This document shows, in pieces, positions 45,665 to 55,460 of a stretch of 64,000 nucleotides of DNA (position 1 is the stretch's first letter; each line of letters begins with the position of its first letter). This DNA comes from Azospirillum baldaniorum (GTDB lineage: Bacteria > Pseudomonadota > Alphaproteobacteria > Azospirillales > Azospirillaceae): NCBI RefSeq assembly GCF_003119195.2, contig NZ_CP022254.1, forward strand, positions 479,501-543,500. The letters run 5' to 3'. The translations under genes and the position numbers were made by a program. The notes under the pieces are model-generated. The model was not told the origin of the DNA. It saw only the letters and a list, made by a program, of their open reading frames with translations, and did not search any database.

Positions 45665-46318
45665 TCAGGTATCGGAATCGTCAGTGTTTTCCGATGGTTC
45701 CGCGTCCTCCAGGCCGGTTCCGCCGATGCCCAGCAGCACAGGCCGCGAATCGAGCAGGCCGGCGGCGCGCAGGTCTTCCACCCCCGGCAGGTCGCGCAGC
45801 GTCTCGAGGCCGAAATGGTCGAGGAAATGGTCGGTGGTGATCCAGGTCAGCGGGCGGCCCGGCGTCTCGCGGCGGCGGCCGGGCCGGATCCAGCCGTTCT
45901 CCATCAGGATGTCCAGCGTGCCCTTGCTGGTCGCCACGCCGCGGATCGCCTCGATCTCGGCGCGGGTCACCGGCTGGTGGTAGGCGATGATCGCCAGCGT
46001 CTCGATGGCGGCGCGGGACAGCTTCTTGGAGACCTCCTCCTCCTGCCGCAGCAGCGGGGCGAGGTCCACCGCCGTGCGGAAGGACCAGCCGGCGCCGGTG
46101 CGGATCAGGTTCACCCCGCGCGCCGCGTAATGGACGCGCAATTCCTCCAGCAGGGCGCGGACGTCGGCGTCGCGGGTCAGCCGCCGCCCCAGCGTCTCCT
46201 CATCCAGCGGGTCCGCGGAGGCAAACAGCAACGCTTCCAGAAGCCGCAGATCGCGCAAGCGCCGCTCGACCTCCTCCGGGTTCTCGATCTCCTGGATCAT
46301 GCCGTCGGGTCCGCTCAT
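45665..46318 (-). CDS. scpB: Segregation and condensation protein B
   Basis: 217 residues; two winged-helix domains typical of ScpB (RLLEALLFASADPLDEETLGRRL and LSRAAIETLAIIAYHQPVTRAEIEAIRGV) and the tail RETPGRPLTWITTDHFLDHFGL. With ScpA and SMC it compacts and separates chromosomes. Its start overlaps the scpA stop (ATGA). The acidic C-terminal tail is disordered. Confidence 0.96.
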   Translation of the reverse strand: MSGPDGMIQEIENPEEVERRLRDLRLLEALLFASADPLDEETLGRRLTRDADVRALLEELRVHYAARGVNLIRTGAGWSFRTAVDLAPLLRQEEEVSKKLSRAAIETLAIIAYHQPVTRAEIEAIRGVATSKGTLDILMENGWIRPGRRRETPGRPLTWITTDHFLDHFGLETLRDLPGVEDLRAAGLLDSRPVLLGIGGTGLEDAEPSENTDDSDT

Positions 46319-47133
46319 TCCTCGTCGCCCTGCTCATGCTGGTGCTCATGCCGGCGCGATGCCCGGCGGACGTAGATGGGGGAAAAGGCGCCGTCCTGGC
46401 GAAGCTCCACACGGCCGGCCTTGGCCAGCTCCAGCGTCGCCGCGAAATGAGCGGCCAGCGCCGAGCGGGTCAGCAGCCCGCCGCGCACGCCGTCCGGCAG
46501 AAAACTCGACAGGGTGGCCCAGTCCGGCATGCGGCCCAGCAGCTCGGACAGGCGGCGCACCGCGTCCTCCAGCGAATAGAGGCGCACCGGCTCGATTTGC
46601 AGGACGCCGCCCTCCTGCCGCTTCTTGTGCTCGCCATAGGCCTTCAGCAGGTCGTAAAGCGTGACCTGGAAAACCGACTTGCGCAGGATGTCAAGGTCTT
46701 CCGGGGCGCCACGGGCGAAACGGTCCACCCCGAGCTGCGGGCGGGCGAACAGCTTGGCCGCCGCCCCCTTCATCGCTTCCAGCCGCTGGAGCTGGAAGGC
46801 CAGCGCCGCCGCCATGTCCTCGCCCGACGGCTCCTCGTCCTCGACCTCGGGGATCAGCAGGCGGGACTTCAGGTAGGCCAGCCACGCCGCCATGACGAGA
46901 TAATCCGCCGCCAGCTCCAGCCGCACCTTCCGCGCCTCGGCGATGAAGGCGAGATACTGGTCGGCGAGCTGGAGGATGGAAATCTTCGTCAGGTCCACCT
47001 TCTGCTCGCGCCCCAGCGCCAGCAGCATGTCGAGCGGCCCCTCGAACCCGTCCAGGACGAGGACGAGCTGTTCCGCCGGGCTGGCCGCCTTGGCGCCCTC
47101 GTCCTCACGATCCGGGGGTTCCCTGCCAACCAT
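46315..47133 (-). CDS. scpA: Segregation and condensation protein A
   Basis: 272 residues; kleisin-type protein with FEGPLDMLLALGREQKVDLTKISILQLADQYL and the ADYLVMAAWLAYLKSRLLIP helix. It links SMC heads. The C-terminal part (SALAAHFAATLELAKAGRVELRQDGAFSPIYV) contacts SMC. Four bases downstream of the protease gene on the same strand and coupled to scpB. Confidence 0.96.
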   Translation of the reverse strand: MVGREPPDREDEGAKAASPAEQLVLVLDGFEGPLDMLLALGREQKVDLTKISILQLADQYLAFIAEARKVRLELAADYLVMAAWLAYLKSRLLIPEVEDEEPSGEDMAAALAFQLQRLEAMKGAAAKLFARPQLGVDRFARGAPEDLDILRKSVFQVTLYDLLKAYGEHKKRQEGGVLQIEPVRLYSLEDAVRRLSELLGRMPDWATLSSFLPDGVRGGLLTRSALAAHFAATLELAKAGRVELRQDGAFSPIYVRRASRRHEHQHEQGDEE

Positions 47134-47137
47134 GCCG

Positions 47138-47824
47138 TCAGTTGCCGCTGAGGATGCGGATCAACTCGATCATGTAATCCACCGGCGGGCCGAGCACCCA
47201 GGAGAAGACGCTGAGGTCCATGCCAAGCTCCCGCCCGATGAAGGGCAGCAGGAAGAAGGCGCCGATCAGGATCAGCATGCCGTACTTCTCCAGCCGGGCC
47301 AGCGGGAAGGCCAGCGCGTCGGGCAGGATGCCGACCGCCACGCGCCCGCCGTCGAGCGGCGGCAGCGGGATCATGTTGAAGACCATCAGCACGACGTTGA
47401 CCAGGACGGACACCTCCAGCGCGGCGCGGAACCACATCTCGGTCGCCCCGCCCTGCGGGCCGGTGAAGCCCCAGATGATCGCGGAGACCAGCGCCAGCAC
47501 GAAATTCACCCCCGGCCCGGCCAGCGCCACCCACACCATGTCGCGGCGCGGGTGGTGCAGGCGCCCGAAATTCACCGGCACCGGCTTGGCCCAGCCGAAG
47601 ACGAAGCCGGTGGTGAAATACATCACCGCCGGCAGCACCACCGTGCCCAGGGGATCGATGTGGCGGAGCGGGTTCAGCGTCACCCGGCCCAGCCGCCACG
47701 CCGTGTCGTCGCCGCGCCACATCGCCACGAATCCGTGCGCCGCCTCGTGCAGCGTGATGGCGAGGATCGCGGGGATGGCGACCGCAAAGATCATCGGTAT
47801 GCGGTCGATCAGACCTTCCAGCAC
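47138..47824 (-). CDS. Site-2 protease family (M50) membrane protein
   Basis: 228 residues, about six TM helices. The zinc motif HEAAHG (at about 27) and the second conserved site MIPLPPLDGGR (near 152) are complete, so it should be an active intramembrane metalloprotease of the Rip/sporulation-type subgroup without PDZ domains. Substrate unknown. It is encoded 54 bases after nagZ and 4 bases before scpA, a standard position in alphaproteobacteria. Confidence 0.92.
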   Translation of the reverse strand: MLEGLIDRIPMIFAVAIPAILAITLHEAAHGFVAMWRGDDTAWRLGRVTLNPLRHIDPLGTVVLPAVMYFTTGFVFGWAKPVPVNFGRLHHPRRDMVWVALAGPGVNFVLALVSAIIWGFTGPQGGATEMWFRAALEVSVLVNVVLMVFNMIPLPPLDGGRVAVGILPDALAFPLARLEKYGMLILIGAFFLLPFIGRELGMDLSVFSWVLGPPVDYMIELIRILSGN

Positions 47825-47878
47825 GCCTGTCTCTCCCGTTGCGCTCCCCGAATTCGCCGGGGAAGCCTGAGCATGGCT

Positions 47879-48919
47879 CTAAACCTGGGGAGTTCCCAGC
47901 AATTCCGCCAGACGCGCCCGCAGGTCGTCGGCGTCCACCGGCTGCGCCGGGCCGCGCAGCGCCTCGGCCCGCTCCCAGCGGCGGACGGCTTCGCCGCTCA
48001 TCACGGGAACGCCCTCGGCCACCGCCACCATCTCCTCCATCACGCCGTTGCAATGGAGCACGACGTCCAGCCCGGCGGCCAGGACCGCCTCCGCCCGGCC
48101 GCGCATGCCGCCGGCCAGCGCGCCCATCGACAGGTCGTCGCTGAACAGCAGCCCGTCGAAACCGATGGGGGCGCCGCGCACGACATCGCGCACCACGGTC
48201 GCCGAGGTGCTGGCGGGCTGGTCCGGGTCGATGGCCTTCATCACCACATGGGCGACCATGCCGAGCGGCATGTCAGCCAGGGCGCGGAAGGGCGCGAAGT
48301 CGGTGACCTCCAGCGCAGCGCGCGGGGCGTCCACAACCGGCAGCTCGGCGTGGCTGTCGGTGAAGGCCCGGCCATGGCCGGGCAGATGCTTGACGACCGG
48401 CAGCACGCCGCCGGCCATCAGCCCCTCGCAGGTCGCCCGCGCCAGATCGGCCACACGGGCCGGATCGCCGCAGAAGGCGCGGTCGCCGATGATGTCGTGG
48501 GCACCCTCCACCGGCACGTCGCAGACCGGGGCGCAATCCACCGTCACGCCGCAGTCCGCCAGCATCTGCGCCAGCAGCCGGGCGTTGATCCGGGCGGCCT
48601 CCCGCCCGGCGGCAGCGTCGCGGGCCGCGAGGTCGCCGAACGCGCGCATCGGCGGAAAGGCCGGCCAGTGCGGCGGGCGCATGCGGGCCACCCGCCCGCC
48701 CTCCTGGTCGATCAGCACCGGCGCGTCGGCGCGGCCCACCGCCGCGCGCATCTCCGCCACCAGCGCGCGGACCTGCTCCGGCGTGTCGCAATTGCGCCGG
48801 AACAAAATGAAGCCCAGCGGATCGGCGTCGCGGAAGAAGGCGCGCTCGTCCGTGGTCAGGGCGGTGCCGGCGGCGCCGAACACCACGGCGCGATGGGGCG
48901 CGCGGTCGTGTTCGGTCAC
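47879..48919 (-). CDS. nagZ: Beta-N-acetylhexosaminidase
   Basis: 346 residues from the GTG at 48919; the frame is open to 48973 but that part overlaps the upstream gene. A glycoside hydrolase family 3 TIM barrel: APVLIDQEGGRVARMRPPHW, VVKHLPGHGRAFTDSHAELP (catalytic His loop) and the Asp nucleophile in LLFSDDLSMGAL. It removes GlcNAc from anhydromuropeptides during wall recycling. Located between the SPOR gene and the site-2 protease. Confidence 0.93.
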   Translation of the reverse strand: MTEHDRAPHRAVVFGAAGTALTTDERAFFRDADPLGFILFRRNCDTPEQVRALVAEMRAAVGRADAPVLIDQEGGRVARMRPPHWPAFPPMRAFGDLAARDAAAGREAARINARLLAQMLADCGVTVDCAPVCDVPVEGAHDIIGDRAFCGDPARVADLARATCEGLMAGGVLPVVKHLPGHGRAFTDSHAELPVVDAPRAALEVTDFAPFRALADMPLGMVAHVVMKAIDPDQPASTSATVVRDVVRGAPIGFDGLLFSDDLSMGALAGGMRGRAEAVLAAGLDVVLHCNGVMEEMVAVAEGVPVMSGEAVRRWERAEALRGPAQPVDADDLRARLAELLGTPQV

Positions 48920-48944
48920 GGCGTGAGCGTTTGGCAAGGCCGGA

Positions 48945-49898
48945 TCAGGGACGGACAACCACACACCCCACATTCTGGGACTTGAGCTGGGCGCAGACCG
49001 ACTTGGCGCGCTCCTCGTCGAGGCCGACGCCCTGGATGCGGTAGAAGATGCCCTTCTCGCCCAGATCGGCCTTGGCGACCTGCATGGACAGACCGCCGAG
49101 CGCCGCGCCGTAGCGGCTGGTCAGGCGCTTCCATTCCGTCGATGCCTCGGCTTCGCTGCGCACCGCGGCGAGCTGGACGCGCCAGTTTCCCCCACCCGAC
49201 GCCTTCGCCGGAGCGGGTGCCGGCTGCGGAGCCGGGGCGGCGGCCACCGGCGGCGCAGGCTGCGGCTTGGGCGCCGCGGCGGGCGGCGTCTGAGGAGGCG
49301 TCTGGGCCTGCGGCGGAGCCGGAGCCGGCTTGGCAGTGGGCGGCGCGGGCTGCGGCTTGGGCGCCGGAGCCGCCGGTGCCGGGGCCGGAAGGGCGGCCAC
49401 GGCGGGCGGCGGAGCCGGAGCGGCGGCGGGCGGCGCCCCCTCACTGTCCTGGCGCGGCACCGTGGTGGTGGAGCCCGGCGGGGGCGGCGGCAGTTGGGCC
49501 ACCGCGGGCGCCTCCGGCAGGGTCGGCGACGGCGGCAACTGGGGGGCCACGACCGGCCGCGGCAGCGGCTCCTCCGGCGGCGGCAGCAGGCGTTCGATCT
49601 GCGACTTCGACCCACGGTCGTTCAGCCGCTCATAGACCAGCTTGTCCTGGTGCGGCACCTCCATGCCGCCGGGCTGCTCCGGGCGGGCCTTGGTCGGCGC
49701 ACTGTCGGCCGTCAGCAGCGGCGGGCCGCCGTCCGGCGTGCTCTGCCCCTTGCCGCTGTAGACCACGACGATGGCGCCGGCGAAGGCCACGATGCCGACC
49801 ACCGCCAGACCGAGGCCGAGCAGACCGCGCCGACCTCCCCGCTGCGGCGGCGTGCCGTAGGGATCGCTGGCGTAGTTGGCATCGCCCTCATACCTCAT
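48945..49898 (-). CDS. SPOR-domain protein
   Basis: 317 residues: cytoplasmic head with TM at about 25-47 ([21 protein letters not shown]), a long Pro/Ala-rich periplasmic linker (about 100-235) and a C-terminal SPOR domain (about 238-315; [31 protein letters not shown]). SPOR domains bind denuded peptidoglycan at the division site. The start overlaps the argS stop (ATGA). Confidence 0.9.
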   Translation of the reverse strand: MRYEGDANYASDPYGTPPQRGGRRGLLGLGLAVVGIVAFAGAIVVVYSGKGQSTPDGGPPLLTADSAPTKARPEQPGGMEVPHQDKLVYERLNDRGSKSQIERLLPPPEEPLPRPVVAPQLPPSPTLPEAPAVAQLPPPPPGSTTTVPRQDSEGAPPAAAPAPPPAVAALPAPAPAAPAPKPQPAPPTAKPAPAPPQAQTPPQTPPAAAPKPQPAPPVAAAPAPQPAPAPAKASGGGNWRVQLAAVRSEAEASTEWKRLTSRYGAALGGLSMQVAKADLGEKGIFYRIQGVGLDEERAKSVCAQLKSQNVGCVVVRP

Positions 49899-51655
49899 GA
49901 CCGCAATTCCTCCACCGGCTCCACGCCCATCACGGCGAGGCCGGAGGCGATCACCGTGGCGACCGCGCTGACCAGCGCCAGACGGGCCACCGTCACCTCC
50001 TCGTCACCCTCGATCAGGAAGCGCAGACTGGTGTCGTCGCGGCCCTTGTTCCACAGCGCGTGGAAGTCGCTGGCGAGGTCGTAGAGGTAGAAGGCCACGC
50101 GGTGCGGCTCATGCGCCTCGGCGGCGGATTCGACCAAGCGCGGCCAGGTCGCCATGCGCTTGGCCAGCGCCATCTCCTCCTCGCTGTCGAGGCGGGCGAG
50201 GTTGGCCCTGGCGGCCAGCGCCGCCAGCGACAGGTCGGCCCCCGGCAACGCCGTCGCGGCGTGACGCAGCACCGAGCGGCAGCGGGCGTGGGCGTACTGC
50301 ACGTAGAAGACCGGGTTGTCCTTCGACTGCTCGACGACCTTGGCGAAGTCGAAATCCAGAGTCTGGTCGTTGCGGCGGGTCAGCATGATGAAGCGGACGA
50401 CGTCGCGGCCAACCTCCTCGATCACGTCGCGCAGCGTCACGAAGGTGCCGGCGCGCTTGGACATCTTCACCGGCTCGCCATTCTTCATCAGATGGACGAG
50501 CTGGCACAGCTTCACGTCCAGCGACGCCTTGCCCTCGGTGATCGCCGTGGTCGCCGCCTGCATGCGCTTGACGTAGCCGCCATGGTCGGCTCCCCACACG
50601 TCGATCTGCAGGTCGAAGCCGCGGCGGTGCTTGTCGTAGTGATAGGCGATGTCGTTGGAGAAGTAGGTGAAGGAACCGTCCGACTTCTTCAGCGGGCGGT
50701 CGACGTCGTCGCCAAAGTCGGTGGACTTGAACAGGGTCTGCGGACGCGGCTCCCAGTCGTCGGGCTTCTTGCCCTTCGGCGGCTCCAGCACGCCGACGTA
50801 GATCAGGCCGCGGTCCTCCAGCGCCTTCAGCGCCGTGTCCACCGCCCCGGCCTTCACCAGCGCGCGTTCGGAGCTGTAGACGTCCATGCGGACCCCGAGG
50901 ACGCCGAGGTCCTCCTTGATCCATTCCATGATCGTGGCGATGGCGAAGTCACGGCAGGCCGGCAGCCAGTCGGCCTCGTCCGCGCCGACCCACTTGTTGC
51001 CGTCGCGCTCGGCCAGGGCCTGCCCGACCTCCTTCAAATACTCGCCGGGATAGAGGCCCGCCGGAATCTCGCCGATGTCCTCGCCCAGCGCCTCGCGGTA
51101 GCGCAGGAAGGTCGAGCGGCCCAGCACATCGACCTGGGCGCCGGCGTCGTTGATGTAATATTCACGGGCGACGGCGTAGCCGGCCTTCTCCAGCAGCGCG
51201 GCCAGCGCGTCGCCGAACACGGCGCCGCGGCCGTGGGCCGCGTGCAGCGGGCCGGTGGGGTTGGCCGACACGTATTCGACGTTCACCGGACGCTTGCCAC
51301 CCAGCGTGCTCTCGCCATAGGCGGTGCCGGCGGTCAGCACGTCGCGGATGCGGTCGCGCCAGACGTCGGCCGTCAGGCGCAGGTTCACGAAGCCCGGACC
51401 GGCGATCTCGGCGCTCGCCACGTCGGGGCGGGTCTTCAGCTTCGCCACCAGCAGCTCGGCCAGCGCACGCGGCGGCTTGCCCGCCGGCTTGGCCAGGATC
51501 ATCGCCGCGTTGGTCGACAGGTCGCCGTGCGCCGCCTCGCGCGGCGGCTCCACCGTCAGGCGCGCGGTGTCGAGCCCCGCCGGGATCTGGCCCTCGGCGG
51601 CCAGCTCGTCCAGCAGCTTGCGGATGTCGTTCTCGAAGACCTTGAAGATGTTCAT
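49895..51655 (-). CDS. argS: Arginine-tRNA ligase
   Basis: 586 residues. Class I synthetase with HIGH-type motif [22 protein letters not shown]-type motif in [16 protein letters not shown], and the anticodon-binding helical C-terminus ending [11 protein letters not shown]. Normal length. It is preceded by dgt with 46 bases between and coupled to the SPOR gene. Confidence 0.97.
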   Translation of the reverse strand: MNIFKVFENDIRKLLDELAAEGQIPAGLDTARLTVEPPREAAHGDLSTNAAMILAKPAGKPPRALAELLVAKLKTRPDVASAEIAGPGFVNLRLTADVWRDRIRDVLTAGTAYGESTLGGKRPVNVEYVSANPTGPLHAAHGRGAVFGDALAALLEKAGYAVAREYYINDAGAQVDVLGRSTFLRYREALGEDIGEIPAGLYPGEYLKEVGQALAERDGNKWVGADEADWLPACRDFAIATIMEWIKEDLGVLGVRMDVYSSERALVKAGAVDTALKALEDRGLIYVGVLEPPKGKKPDDWEPRPQTLFKSTDFGDDVDRPLKKSDGSFTYFSNDIAYHYDKHRRGFDLQIDVWGADHGGYVKRMQAATTAITEGKASLDVKLCQLVHLMKNGEPVKMSKRAGTFVTLRDVIEEVGRDVVRFIMLTRRNDQTLDFDFAKVVEQSKDNPVFYVQYAHARCRSVLRHAATALPGADLSLAALAARANLARLDSEEEMALAKRMATWPRLVESAAEAHEPHRVAFYLYDLASDFHALWNKGRDDTSLRFLIEGDEEVTVARLALVSAVATVIASGLAVMGVEPVEELRS

Positions 51656-51701
51656 CGTTTCAATTCTTGCTTTAGGTCTGGGCCGTTTCGGTCTTAGCCG
51701 T

Positions 51702-52901
51702 TCAGGTCTTGGCGTCCATGTCGAACAGGCGGGCGTATTCGGCGAGCGCGTAGCGGTCGGTCATCCCGGCGATGTAGTCGGCGACCAGCCGCGCCAGCAC
51801 CGTCCGGTCCCCCTGCCCTCCCTGCTTCGCGACATCCTCCTGCCACTGCGTCGGCAGGGTGTTCGGCTCGGCCATGAACAGGTCGAACAGGGCAGCGACC
51901 ACCCGCTTGCACTTGCTCATTTCCCGGTTGACCCGGTAATGGCGGTACATGCGCTGTTTCAGGAAGGCGCGCAAGGGCCGCTGCGCCTCGAACATCGCAG
52001 GGGAGAAGCTGACGACCGCCTCCGGCAGGGCGCGCAGCTCGGCGGCGCTGCCCGGACGGTGGCGGTCCAGCCGCTCCCGCGTCTCGGCCAGCAGGTCGAC
52101 GATCATGTTGTTGATCATCCGTCGGATCGTCTCGTGGATCAGGCGGGAGCGCTCCAGCCCCGGATAGCGGTCGCAGACCTGCCGCACCACCGGGCCGACC
52201 AGCGGCAGTTCCGCCACCTCGTCCACCGTGAACAGGCCGGCGCGCAGCCCGTCGTCGATGTCGTGATTGTTGTAGGCGATGTCGTCGGCCAGGGCCGCCA
52301 CCTGCGCCTCGGCGCCCGGGTTGGTGTGAAGCTCCAGGTCCCAGCGCTCCTGGAAGGCGGCCAGCGTCGTCGGCAGCTTTTCACCATCACGGAGAGGCAG
52401 CAGCGGCCCGTTGTGCTTGACCACGCCCTCCAGCGCTTCCCAGGTCAGGTTCAGCCCGTCGAAATCAGCGTAGCGCCGCTCCAGCATCGTCAGGATGCGC
52501 AGCGTCTGGTCGTTGTGGGCGAAGCCACCGTAGGGCGCCATGCAGGCGTTCAGCGCGTCCTCGCCGGCGTGGCCGAACGGCGTGTGGCCGAGATCGTGGG
52601 CGAGCGCCACCGCCTCCGCCAGATCCTCGTTCAGCCCCAGCGCGCGGCTGATCGAGCGGGCGATCTGCGCCACCTCCAGGCTATGGGTCAGGCGCGTGCG
52701 GAAATAGTCGCCCTCGTGATAGACGAAGACCTGCGTCTTGTATTTCAGCTTGCGGAAGGCACCGGAATGCACGATGCGGTCGCGGTCGCGCTGATAGCAC
52801 GAGCGCGTCGGGCTTTCCGGCTCCGGGAACAGCCGGCCGCGCGTCTGTGCGGGGTCGCAGCCATAGGGCGCCGGGCGATCCTGGAAGAAGTCCGCCGTCA
52901 T
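51702..52901 (-). CDS. dgt: Deoxyguanosinetriphosphate triphosphohydrolase-like protein
   Basis: 399 residues from the ATG at 52901. HD-domain phosphohydrolase with [35 protein letters not shown] (His-Asp metal site) and [15 protein letters not shown]. It hydrolyses dNTPs to the nucleoside and triphosphate. The frame is open further upstream (to 53348) but that is antisense to erpA. It is divergent from erpA, a common pairing dgt/erpA/xth. Confidence 0.95.
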   Translation of the reverse strand: MTADFFQDRPAPYGCDPAQTRGRLFPEPESPTRSCYQRDRDRIVHSGAFRKLKYKTQVFVYHEGDYFRTRLTHSLEVAQIARSISRALGLNEDLAEAVALAHDLGHTPFGHAGEDALNACMAPYGGFAHNDQTLRILTMLERRYADFDGLNLTWEALEGVVKHNGPLLPLRDGEKLPTTLAAFQERWDLELHTNPGAEAQVAALADDIAYNNHDIDDGLRAGLFTVDEVAELPLVGPVVRQVCDRYPGLERSRLIHETIRRMINNMIVDLLAETRERLDRHRPGSAAELRALPEAVVSFSPAMFEAQRPLRAFLKQRMYRHYRVNREMSKCKRVVAALFDLFMAEPNTLPTQWQEDVAKQGGQGDRTVLARLVADYIAGMTDRYALAEYARLFDMDAKT

Positions 52902-52980
52902 GGCGCGGACACTACCGACGCAAACCGCGCTGTGCAACGGCGAAGGCGGAGACCCGCCGAGACATCCGGCAGCCGCGCCC

Positions 52981-53042
52981 AGGCGAACCGTCCAGGCGAA
53001 CCGTCCAGGCGAACCGTCCAGGCGAACCGTCCAGGCGAACCG
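52981..53042. repeat. 13-bp tandem repeat (minisatellite)
   Basis: Four full copies and one 10-base partial copy of AGGCGAACCGTCC stand head to tail in the 257-bp region between divergent dgt and erpA. The unit is not a multiple of three, so it is not coding. All full copies are identical, which suggests recent expansion by slippage. Its position in a promoter region could influence expression of either gene. Confidence 0.93.
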
Positions 53043-53158
53043 CAGGTCAGGCATGAGAGGACCGGACATGCCTTTGACGAAAGGCGGACGCACCCTTACA
53101 TTCGTCATTGTGTCGTCTGTCCCGCGAAACACCCCCGCGAAACACCGAGGTCCGTCCC

Positions 53159-53527
53159 ATGCCCGACACCGCCCTTCCCGCCGCCGCGCAAGAGGGTGCG
53201 CGCGTTCTGACCGTGTCCGACAGCGCCGCCAAGCGCGTCGCCTTCCTGATCGAGCATGAGGGCGACCCGGCCCTGATGCTGCGCCTGACCGTGTCGGGCG
53301 GCGGCTGCTCCGGCTTCCAGTACGGCTTCGCCTTCGACGCCACGGCAAACGAGGACGATCACGTCTTCGAGAAGAACGGCGTGAAGGTGGTCACCGACGA
53401 CGTCTCGCTGGACCTGCTGGCCGGCTCCACCCTCGACTATGTCGAGGACCTGATGGGGGCGGCCTTCCAGATCAAGAACCCGAACGCCACGGCCTCCTGC
53501 GGCTGCGGCAACTCCTTCGCCGCCTGA
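53159..53527 (+). CDS. erpA: Iron-sulfur cluster insertion protein ErpA
   Basis: 122 residues of the A-type carrier family. The three cluster-binding Cys are in SGGGCSGFQYGF and SCGCGNSF at the C-terminus. Delivers [4Fe-4S] clusters to apo-proteins. The ATG at 53159 gives the usual length. Followed by xth after 63 bases. Confidence 0.92.
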   Translation: MPDTALPAAAQEGARVLTVSDSAAKRVAFLIEHEGDPALMLRLTVSGGGCSGFQYGFAFDATANEDDHVFEKNGVKVVTDDVSLDLLAGSTLDYVEDLMGAAFQIKNPNATASCGCGNSFAA

Positions 53528-53590
53528 CGGGTCCTTTTTCCCCCCCTTGGCCTTTCCCTCCTGGCCTTTGCCGAACAAGAAGAACACGAC

Positions 53591-54376
53591 GTGAAGATCG
53601 CCACCTGGAACGTCAATTCGGCGAAGGCCCGCCTTCCGCTGATCACCGACTGGCTGCGCGCGGAGTCCCCGGACGTCGCGCTACTGCAGGAGATCAAGTG
53701 CGAGACCGCGGCCTTTCCCCGCGCCGCCTTCGAGGAGTTGGGCTATCACGTCACGCCGGTGGGGCAGAAGTCCTACAACGGCGTGGCGTTCCTCTCCAAG
53801 GCGCCGCACGAGGACGTGCTGACCCGCCTGCCCGGCGAACCGGAGGATGAGCAGGCCCGCTATGTCGAGGCCACGGTGAGCGGCGTGCGCATCGCCTCGC
53901 TCTACCTGCCCAACGGCAACCCGCTCGGGACGGAGAAGTTCGCCTACAAGCTCCGCTGGATGGACCGGCTGCACACCCATGCCCGCAGCCTGCTGGCCCA
54001 GGAAATCCCCTTCGTCCTGGGCGGCGACTACAACATCATTCCGGAGCCGCGCGACGTCTTCGACCCGGTGGCCTTCGCCGGTGACGCCCTGTTCCAGCCC
54101 GAATCACGGGCGAAGTTCCGCGCCCTGCTGAATCTGGGCCTGACCGAAGCCTACCGCGCCCTGCACGACGACGACCACGCCTACACCTTCTGGGACTATC
54201 AGGCGGGCTGTTGGCCGCGGGACCTGGGGCTGCGCATCGATCACTTCCTGCTGTCCCCGCAGGCCGCCGACCGTCTGGTGGAGTGCCGCATCGACCGCCG
54301 CCCGCGCGGTGCGGAAAAGGCATCCGACCACACGCCCGTCCTGCTCGACCTGCGCGACGGGTCAGACATTTCTTAA
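53591..54376 (+). CDS. xth: Exodeoxyribonuclease III
   Basis: 261 residues with a GTG start at 53591. Class II AP endonuclease/3'-5' exonuclease: KIATWNVNSAKARLP, ALLQEIKC (metal Glu), GGDYNIIPEPRDV, LRIDHFLLS and KASDHTPVLLDL are all present. Works in base-excision repair. Same strand as erpA. Confidence 0.96.
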   Translation: MKIATWNVNSAKARLPLITDWLRAESPDVALLQEIKCETAAFPRAAFEELGYHVTPVGQKSYNGVAFLSKAPHEDVLTRLPGEPEDEQARYVEATVSGVRIASLYLPNGNPLGTEKFAYKLRWMDRLHTHARSLLAQEIPFVLGGDYNIIPEPRDVFDPVAFAGDALFQPESRAKFRALLNLGLTEAYRALHDDDHAYTFWDYQAGCWPRDLGLRIDHFLLSPQAADRLVECRIDRRPRGAEKASDHTPVLLDLRDGSDIS

Positions 54377-54449
54377 ATTTTTTCGCGCATCCTCAAGGCC
54401 GACTCGGAAACCGAGCGAGCGTCCATCCGCGGGGAGAGGCGGCAAGACG

Positions 54450-55022
54450 ATGGTCTGGGGACAGGACAGTGGCCGCAGAGCGATCGAAGGACTGCTGACG
54501 GCCATCGAGCAGCAGGCCGGCGAAGCGGTCGCTCTGGGCGCACGCGCGCAACGCGACATTGAGGAAGACCGCTTTTCCTCCTTCCTCGGCTTCCGCCGGA
54601 AGGTGGAAGAGGTGCGCGCCCTCGTCGCGCTGACGGAAGAGCGCCTGACGACCGTCAACACAGCGAAGCTGTCCGATCTGCGCACGGAGTTCGAACGGAT
54701 CGACCTGTTGCTGACCGGCCTGCTGGCCCGCTCCACCCGGAACTATTTCGAGCGCATGCGGGACGATCAGGCGCTTCCCATCGGCGCGCGCGAGTTGTTC
54801 GAGCCGGAATTGAAGATCATCGAGGAGATGCGCAGCAAGCTGGACCGCCCGCGTTACGCGGGCCGCGTGTCCGCCACGGTGATCGAGGATCTTGAGGCGA
54901 CGGGCGTCATGATCCGCAAGGTTATCAGCCGCGCCCCCAGCCTGCCCGATTTCTCTGACTCCCCGACGCCCCCGAAGCCGACAAAGCGACTGTCAAATCT
55001 GGGCCGTCCGATCCGCATGTGA
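54450..55022 (+). CDS. Coiled-coil hypothetical protein
   Basis: 190 residues from the ATG at 54450 (GGGGAGAGG about 12 bases upstream). Almost wholly helical, with heptad-like segments RRKVEEVRALVALTEERL and LSDLRTEFERIDLLLTGLL, then a Pro-rich tail. No family recognised; length and composition suggest a cytoplasmic structural or signalling protein. It follows xth by 73 bases. Confidence 0.6.
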   Translation: MVWGQDSGRRAIEGLLTAIEQQAGEAVALGARAQRDIEEDRFSSFLGFRRKVEEVRALVALTEERLTTVNTAKLSDLRTEFERIDLLLTGLLARSTRNYFERMRDDQALPIGARELFEPELKIIEEMRSKLDRPRYAGRVSATVIEDLEATGVMIRKVISRAPSLPDFSDSPTPPKPTKRLSNLGRPIRM

Positions 55023-55227
55023 CGCCCTTACGTTCAACATCGGTGTTCGCTGCACAACGGGGCTCAAAAGCGAGTTGACCCCGGACCAGGGACACGGCAT
55101 GTTCCCCCCGCTTCCGATCGCCGGCAAGCGGAGAGCCGAAATCAGGCTCCGTCTTTAGGGATCAAAGCGGGGATCAGCAGACGATGGTCCCCCGACGTGC
55201 AAGGCTAGGTCCTTGAAAGCGTTGATT

Positions 55228-55317
55228 GGATGGGTGGCCGAGCGGTTTAAGGCTCCAGTCTTGAAAACTGGCGTGGGGGCAACTCCACCGTGGGTTCGAA
55301 TCCCACCCCATCCGCCA
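55228..55317 (+). tRNA. tRNA-Ser (anticodon TGA)
   Basis: 90 bases with encoded CCA. Acceptor GGATGGG/CCCATCC, anticodon arm CCAGT-CTTGAAA-ACTGG, long variable arm (GCGTGGGGGCAACTCCACC region) typical of tRNA-Ser and T-arm GTGGG-TTCGAAT-CCCAC. Confidence 0.97.
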
Positions 55318-55460
55318 CCTGATTTCCGCTTGCATTTGTGCGTTTCCCAACCGAGTCGGCGCTTGCAGCCCCTTGATGCGGGCTCATTCGAAAATCCATA
55401 CGGTTGTAATGTTTCCTTCAGGGCTTTGTGCTTCTCTGAAGCAATGGTCGTGGAGGCCGC

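Noticed and set aside
52981..53042. CRISPR array
   Set aside because: Units are 13 bp and directly adjacent, with no spacers and no cas genes in the window.
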